Shown here in pieces: positions 34,199-38,046 of a stretch of DNA of 38,046 bases. Source of the stretch: an uncultured Oscillospiraceae bacterium (GTDB lineage: Bacteria > Bacillota > Clostridia > Oscillospirales > Oscillospiraceae); the NCBI GenBank assembly GCA_947627285.1, contig CANQVL010000025.1, positions 1 to 38,046 of the forward strand, written 5' to 3'. Every line of letters begins with the position of its first letter. Positions within the stretch are counted from its first letter, which is position 1. The notes below the pieces were generated by a model, which was not told the origin of the DNA, searched no databases, and saw only the letters and a list, made by a program, of their open reading frames with translations. A program made the position numbers and the translations under genes.

Positions 34199-35573
34199 CA
34201 TGACCCCGGTAAAGACTAAGATGCCCGAGCAGGAGCCGGACGTAAGGAACAGGAATTTTCTCGAGGTGGCGCTGGGCTACACGCCGGAGCTGGCGGCGCG
34301 GGAGGCAAACAGGTGCCTCAGGTGCAAAAATCCCAGGTGCGTCGAGGGTTGTCCCGTGAATGTGCCGATACCGGAGTTCATCGGTAAGGTGCAGGAGGGC
34401 GACATGGAGGGGGCGTACCGCGCCCTCAGCCGCGCCAACGCCCTGCCCGCCGTGTGCGGGCGCGTGTGCCCTCAGGAGAACCAATGTGAGGGCAGGTGCG
34501 TTCGCGGGATCAAGGGCGAGAGCGTGGGCATAGGCCGCCTTGAGCGGTTCGTGGCGGATTGGGCGCTGGAGCACGGCGTTCAGGACGCGCAGACCGCGCC
34601 CTCCAACGGGCATAAGGTCGCCGTCATAGGCTCGGGACCCGCGGGGCTCACCTGCGCCGGGGAGCTTGCGAAGAAGGGCTACGCCGTCACGGTTTTTGAG
34701 GCGTTCCACGTCGCGGGGGGAGTTTTGAGCTACGGGATACCGGAGTTCAGGCTGCCAAAGTCGATAGTTCAAAAGGAGGTCGCCAAGCTCGAAAAGATGG
34801 GCGTGGAGATCCGGCTCAACATGGTCATCGGCAAGGTGCTCTCCATTGACGAGCTGTTTGAGATAGGCTATGAGGCGGTATTCATCGGGTCGGGCGCTGG
34901 GCTTCCTCAGTTTATGAAGATACCCGGAGAGAGCCTTGTGGGGGTGTTCTCCGCAAATGAGTATCTGACGCGCATCAACCTTATGAAGGCGTATGAGCCC
35001 GACAGCGCGACGCCGATTTTTGAGAGCAGGAGGGTCGCCGTCCTGGGCGGCGGAAACGTGGCGATGGACGCGGCAAGGTGCGCCAAGCGCATGGGCGCGG
35101 AGGTGCATATCGTATACAGGCGCGGCGAGGCGGAGCTTCCCGCCCGCGCTGAGGAGGTCCACCACGCGAAGGAGGAGGGCATACAGTTTGACCTTCTCTG
35201 CAACCCCGTGCTCATCGAGGGGGACGAGAGGGGAAGGGTCAAGTCCATGAAATGCGTCCGCATGGAGCTGGGCGAGCCCGACGCCTCCGGCAGAAGGCGC
35301 CCGGTGCCCATCGAGGGCAGTGAGTTTGAGATGGAGGTCGACACGGTAATCGTGGCGATCGGAACAAGCCCCAATCCGCTGATACGCTCCACCACGCCGG
35401 GACTTGACGCCAACAGCCGAGGGTGCATTACCACCGCGCCGGACGGCGCGACATCGCGCGAGGGCGTTTTCGCGGGCGGTGACGCCTCTACGGGCGCCGC
35501 GACGGTGATACTCGCCATGGGCGCGGGGAAGACCGCGGCAAAGAGCATTGATGAGTATTTGATGGGGAAGTGA
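34191..35573 (+). CDS. NfnB-like NADPH oxidoreductase (GltD/GltA-type subunit)
   Basis: The 460-residue flavoprotein resembles the small subunit of glutamate synthase. The N-terminal [4Fe-4S] domain has CLRCKNPRCVEGCPVNVPIPEF and CGRVCPQENQCEGRCVRG. The FAD site is VAVIGSGPAGLTCAGELAKKG and the NADPH site RVAVLGGGNVAMDAARCAKRMGA. The C-terminal FAD loop GVFAGGDASTGAATVILAMGAGKTAAKSIDEYL closes it. No glutamate synthase large subunit is nearby, so an NfnB role with the upstream gene is more likely than ammonia assimilation. GGAGGGT precedes ATG 34191. A weak hairpin (35572-35591) overlaps the stop. Confidence 0.87.
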   Translation: MADMTPVKTKMPEQEPDVRNRNFLEVALGYTPELAAREANRCLRCKNPRCVEGCPVNVPIPEFIGKVQEGDMEGAYRALSRANALPAVCGRVCPQENQCEGRCVRGIKGESVGIGRLERFVADWALEHGVQDAQTAPSNGHKVAVIGSGPAGLTCAGELAKKGYAVTVFEAFHVAGGVLSYGIPEFRLPKSIVQKEVAKLEKMGVEIRLNMVIGKVLSIDELFEIGYEAVFIGSGAGLPQFMKIPGESLVGVFSANEYLTRINLMKAYEPDSATPIFESRRVAVLGGGNVAMDAARCAKRMGAEVHIVYRRGEAELPARAEEVHHAKEEGIQFDLLCNPVLIEGDERGRVKSMKCVRMELGEPDASGRRRPVPIEGSEFEMEVDTVIVAIGTSPNPLIRSTTPGLDANSRGCITTAPDGATSREGVFAGGDASTGAATVILAMGAGKTAAKSIDEYLMGK

Positions 35574-35597
35574 GGTTCCCACCGGGACCTCCTGCAC

Positions 35598-35749
35598 GCT
35601 CCTGAGCCGCTGGGCTCTTTATAATGATTCCGCCATTAAATGGCGGGGGATTTTCTTTCCTCTCTTTTGGTTTCGCCAAAAGAGAGGAAAGAAACAAAGG
35701 AGAGAAAAGCGACCAGCGGGGGATTTCGGTTTTCCCCCGCTGGACACCC
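35598..35749 (+). repeat. Left inverted arm of the 628-bp element
   Basis: Hairpins in order: 35604-35617 (5-base stem), 35630-35646 (CCGCCAT/ATGGCGG), 35652-35694 (stem up to 19 bases, loop TTTCG) and 35713-35743 (CCAGCGGGGG/CCCCCGCTGG). It is the inverted partner of 36074-36225. Confidence 0.85.
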
Positions 35750-36073
35750 CTTTTAAAAACGACCACACAGGGGGCCGCGGCCCCCTATGTGGAGAACCCC
35801 CAGTGGGGAGCGTATCGGCAGCAATTGCATAAACACTGTGTAGGAGCTGGGCTGAAAGCTTTTGCCCGATTACCGCCAACAAAGCGCGGCGCAATTAAGG
35901 AGCAGGACACTCCATTGACCGACCACGTTAAGCGGTTAAGCGGGTTCGGAGACTGTGCAATTCGGTTTTGGAACCCGCGCGTCGATTCTTCTGCCCGTGC
36001 GTGAAAGTTTTAGACTGCGGGAGCCGTCGCGAGACTAAACGGCAGGGCGAAACAAGCTTCTGCCGAACCCAAC

Positions 36074-36225
36074 GAGGGTCCAGGGAGGGATGACATCATC
36101 CCTCCCTGGTCGTTTTTCTCCTCTTTGTTACTTTACTCCTCTTTTGGCGAAACCAAAAGAGGAGAAAGTAAATCCCCCGCCATATAATGGCGGAATCATT
36201 ATAAAGAGCCCGGCGGCTCCGGAGC
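36074..36225 (-). repeat. Right inverted arm of the 628-bp element
   Basis: Mirror of the left arm: hairpins at 36206-36219, 36177-36193, 36128-36171 (12 + 7 base stem with one bulged A, loop CGAAA) and 36080-36109 (14-base perfect arms around CA). The stem bases differ from the left arm at several places, but both sides of each stem changed together. Confidence 0.85.
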
Positions 36226-36236
36226 AAACAATTGTG

Positions 36237-36265
36237 TTGACTTTCGTCAACCACGACCTTATAAT
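36237..36265 (+). promoter_or_regulatory. guaA promoter with dyad at the -35
   Basis: TTGACT (36237-36242), 17-base spacer, TATAAT (36260-36265), about 33 bases before the start. A perfect inverted repeat GTTGAC-N4-GTCAAC (36236-36251) covers the -35 and is a candidate operator. The leader is too short for a purine or PRPP riboswitch. Confidence 0.65.
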
Positions 36266-36297
36266 GTTCACATTAAATGTCGAAATGAGGTCGTTGT

Positions 36298-37845
36298 ATG
36301 AATAACCAAACCGTGATCGTTCTTGATTTTGGCGGTCAGTACAATCAGCTTATCGCCAGACGTGTGAGGGAAAACAATGTATACTGCGAGGTCATGCCCT
36401 ATACGGCGACGATTGAGGAGCTGAGGGCGAAATCGCCTATTGGGTTTATTTTTACCGGCGGGCCAGGAAGCGTCTATGAGGAGGGGTCGCCACAGGCGGA
36501 CCCGGAGATATTCAGGCTCGGCGTGCCTATTCTCGGCATATGCTACGGCTGTCAGCTTATTGCCCACAACCTGGGCGGGCGGGTGACCATGGCGCAGGAG
36601 GACACGGCGAGAGAATACGGCAAGACCGAGACTTATTACGACACCTCCTGCAAGCTTTTCAAGGGGCTGCCCGACAGGGGGATCAGCTGGATGAGCCACG
36701 GGGATTACATGGAGAAGGTCCCCGAGGGGTTTATGCTTGCCGCCCACTCCGACGCGTGCCCAAACGTGGCGATCTGCGACGAGGGACGGGGATTTTACGG
36801 CGTCCAGTTCCACCCGGAGGTCAACCACACGGAGAACGGCGCCGCCATGCTGAGAAATTTCCTCTATGAGGTCTGCCATGCCAGGGGAGACTGGTCCATG
36901 GGCGACTACAAGGAGACGGCTGTGCGGCAGCTCAGGGATAAGATCGGGGCGGGAAGGGTGCTCCTTGCCCTCTCCGGCGGGGTGGACTCCTCTGTGGCGG
37001 CGGCGCTTCTCGCCGAGGCGGTGGGGAGCCAGCTGACGTGCGTTTTCGTCGATCACGGGCTCATGCGGAAAAACGAGGGGGACGAGGTGGAGCAGGCGTT
37101 CGCAAAGTGGGACCTGAACTTCATTCGTGTCAACGCCGAGGAGCTTTTCCTCTCAAAGCTTGCGGGCGTCAGTGAGCCGGAGCGCAAGAGGAAGATTATC
37201 GGGGAGGAGTTTATTCGCGTTTTTGAGGCGGAGGCGAGGAAAATCGGCTCCGTGGACTACCTGGCGCAGGGGACAATTTATCCCGACGTCATCGAATCAG
37301 GCTCCGGCAAGGCGGGGGCGGCGGTCATAAAGAGCCACCACAACGTGGGGGGACTGCCCGATTACGTGGATTTCAAGGAGATCGTGGAGCCATTGAGGAT
37401 GCTCTTTAAGGACGAGGTGCGCGCGCTGGGCAGGGAGCTGGGGCTTCCGGAATACCTTGTCATGCGCCAGCCATTCCCCGGCCCGGGGCTCGCCATACGG
37501 GTAATCGGCGAGATAACAAAGGAGAAGCTGGACACACTGCGGGAGGCGGATTACATATTCCGGGACGAGGTGGACAGGGCGGGCATCGCACACACAATGA
37601 ACCAGTATTTTGCCGTGCTCACCAACATGCGCAGCGTGGGCGTCATGGGCGACGGCCGCACCTACGACTACACCCTCGCCCTCCGCAGCGTCACCACCAC
37701 CGATTTTATGACCGCCGACTGGACGCGCATACCCTACGACGTCCTCGACAGGATCAGCACCCGCATAGTCAACGAGGTCCCGGGGATAAACAGGATAGTT
37801 TACGACATAACGTCAAAGCCGCCGGCGACGATTGAGTGGGAATAA
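36298..37845 (+). CDS. guaA: GMP synthase (glutamine-hydrolysing)
   Basis: Aminates XMP to GMP using glutamine and ATP. The 515-residue product has the class I glutamine amidotransferase (1-190), with the nucleophile in [15 protein letters not shown] and the His-Glu pair in [10 protein letters not shown]. The ATP pyrophosphatase has [19 protein letters not shown] (about 222-240). The dimerisation domain has [18 protein letters not shown] and the conserved end [21 protein letters not shown] lies 6 bases before ATG 36298. It has its own promoter directly beside the 628-bp element. Its 3' end is a known integration hotspot for genomic islands in other bacteria. Confidence 0.97.
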   Translation: MNNQTVIVLDFGGQYNQLIARRVRENNVYCEVMPYTATIEELRAKSPIGFIFTGGPGSVYEEGSPQADPEIFRLGVPILGICYGCQLIAHNLGGRVTMAQEDTAREYGKTETYYDTSCKLFKGLPDRGISWMSHGDYMEKVPEGFMLAAHSDACPNVAICDEGRGFYGVQFHPEVNHTENGAAMLRNFLYEVCHARGDWSMGDYKETAVRQLRDKIGAGRVLLALSGGVDSSVAAALLAEAVGSQLTCVFVDHGLMRKNEGDEVEQAFAKWDLNFIRVNAEELFLSKLAGVSEPERKRKIIGEEFIRVFEAEARKIGSVDYLAQGTIYPDVIESGSGKAGAAVIKSHHNVGGLPDYVDFKEIVEPLRMLFKDEVRALGRELGLPEYLVMRQPFPGPGLAIRVIGEITKEKLDTLREADYIFRDEVDRAGIAHTMNQYFAVLTNMRSVGVMGDGRTYDYTLALRSVTTTDFMTADWTRIPYDVLDRISTRIVNEVPGINRIVYDITSKPPATIEWE

Positions 37846-37922
37846 CTGACAAAACCCGCAAAGCCTTGAAAACACTGGGGTCTTAAAGCGGAAACGGGGC
37901 ATTTGATAGCAAATTGATAGCA
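37832..37922 (+). other. Possible attachment site at the guaA 3' end
   Basis: The guaA terminus is followed within 60-80 bases by two direct copies of TTGATAGCA (37903-37911, 37914-37922), 11 bases apart. Such helically phased repeats next to a conserved gene end resemble arm-type sites of tyrosine integrases. Integration at guaA is known in other genomes; no integrase gene lies within the window, so this is inference. Confidence 0.4.
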
Positions 37923-37996
37923 GATACCAAAACCGGATTTACTTTGTTCACTCCCGTATAGCGGGTGGCTTGCGGGTAAATCCTCCATATCCTAAG

Positions 37997-38037
37997 AAAA
38001 AGGTCTTGCTGACTTTCACCAGTCGGCAAGACCTTTT
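37997..38037. terminator. Strong bidirectional terminator at the window end
   Basis: AAAAAGGTCTTGC(T)GACT pairs with AGTC(G)GCAAGACCTTTTTT around a 6-base loop, with A-run before and T-run after. It is 150 bases beyond guaA and could also serve a minus-strand gene outside the window. Confidence 0.85.
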
Positions 38038-38046
38038 TTGCTATTT

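Larger units (their letters stand above)
35598..36225. mobile_element. 628-bp non-coding element with long hairpin-built inverted arms
   Basis: This fills most of the 724-base gap between the NfnB-like gene and guaA. The ends GCTCCTGAGCC (35598-35608) and GGCTCCGGAGC (36215-36225) begin two inverted arms of about 150 bases; the outer 115 or so are roughly nine-tenths identical. Each arm carries the same four hairpins. Counted inward these are GAGCC-N4-GGCTC, CCGCCAT-N3-ATGGCGG, a 16-19-base purine/pyrimidine stem with a TTTCG or CGAAA loop, and a CCAG...CTGG stem. The centre (35750-36073) holds further hairpins and no credible gene. No transposase gene and no clear target-site duplication are seen. 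It may be a MITE-like non-autonomous element or a structured RNA locus. Confidence 0.7.

Noticed and set aside
35572-35591. Terminator hairpin at the NfnB-like stop (GAGGTTCCC/GGGACCTC)
   Set aside because: The stem is real but has a bulge and is followed by CTGCACG with no T-run, so I did not list it as a terminator.
34110-35597. 495-codon minus-strand frame opposite the NfnB-like gene
   Set aside because: An antisense shadow caused by high GC at third positions; the plus-strand gene has full family motifs.
35620-35625. TATAAT in the left arm of the 628-bp element as a promoter
   Set aside because: No -35 match lies 16-18 bases upstream, and the motif is part of the conserved inverted repeat, so it is mirrored at the other end.
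35624-36004. Open frame of 126 codons inside the 628-bp element
   Set aside because: It runs through several perfect hairpins and the left inverted arm, has no ribosome site, and its composition follows the palindromes. It is probably a chance frame in structured DNA, even if similar frames are annotated elsewhere.
36090-36305. Open frame crossing the right arm and the guaA start
   Set aside because: It covers hairpins and the guaA promoter and overlaps the real guaA start in another frame.
37800-37988. Minus-strand frame of 62 codons at the guaA 3' end
   Set aside because: It is mostly the antisense of the guaA end and the repeats behind it; no ribosome site and no domain.

Overview
The window is bacterial chromosome from a GC-rich member of the Clostridia, most likely the Oscillospirales (Oscillospiraceae/Ruminococcaceae-like). 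The grounds are Firmicute core genes (ComEC, RNase M5, SpoIID- and SpoVB-type proteins, RsfS, LCP protein, SMC-FtsY), strong Shine-Dalgarno sites, TTGACA/TATAAT promoters, an anaerobe's folate C1 genes (fhs, fchA) and an NfnAB-type flavoprotein pair. No rRNA, tRNA, CRISPR array or intact transposase gene is visible. Most genes read on the + strand. Layout: 1-619 is the 5' part of asd on the minus strand. 881-3699 holds a SpoIID/LytB-domain protein and queA. 3759-4927 is an AT-richer island with two tandem RelB/DinJ-YafQ toxin-antitoxin modules, the first with a truncated toxin. 4965-5540 (minus) is a protein with two DUF305 repeats. 5655-11926 is a tightly packed run: fhs, fchA, comEC, holA, rnmV. 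A small membrane protein converges on rnmV (11892-12149). nrdR (12326-12775) is followed by a minus-strand DUF421-DUF4363 membrane pair. 14026-16030 holds glmM translationally coupled to a stand-alone GlmU-like acyltransferase. 16108-18965 is the complete proline pathway proB-proA-proC, closed by a clear terminator. 19026-20523 is a PadR-DUF2812 pair with its own promoter and a dyad operator. A SpoVB/MATE-like flippase follows (20575-22071). From 22175 come smc and then a long operon ftsY-rdgB-yhbY-nadD/yqeK fusion-LCP-rsfS-leuS (to 32961). rpsU has its own consensus promoter, and an NfnA/NfnB-like pair occupies 33350-35573. The non-coding interval 35574-36297 contains the most unusual object here: a 628-bp element (35598-36225) bounded by long, near-identical inverted arms. 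Each arm is built of the same series of four hairpins, and where the arms differ the hairpin stems stay paired. guaA (36298-37845) follows, and just past its stop codon lie short direct repeats that resemble integrase arm sites. How the genes work together: asd feeds lysine/threonine/diaminopimelate synthesis. glmM plus the acyltransferase would supply GlcNAc-1-phosphate for the cell wall. The flippase and LCP protein act on wall or envelope precursors and polymers. fhs/fchA interconvert one-carbon folates. holA, nrdR, smc, rdgB and guaA serve nucleotide supply and chromosome maintenance. queA, rnmV, yhbY, rsfS, leuS and rpsU serve translation. The candidates for something undescribed are the 628-bp hairpin-armed element, the decayed/duplicated TA locus, the NadD-YqeK fusion, and the hairpin that hides the ribosome site of the flippase gene.
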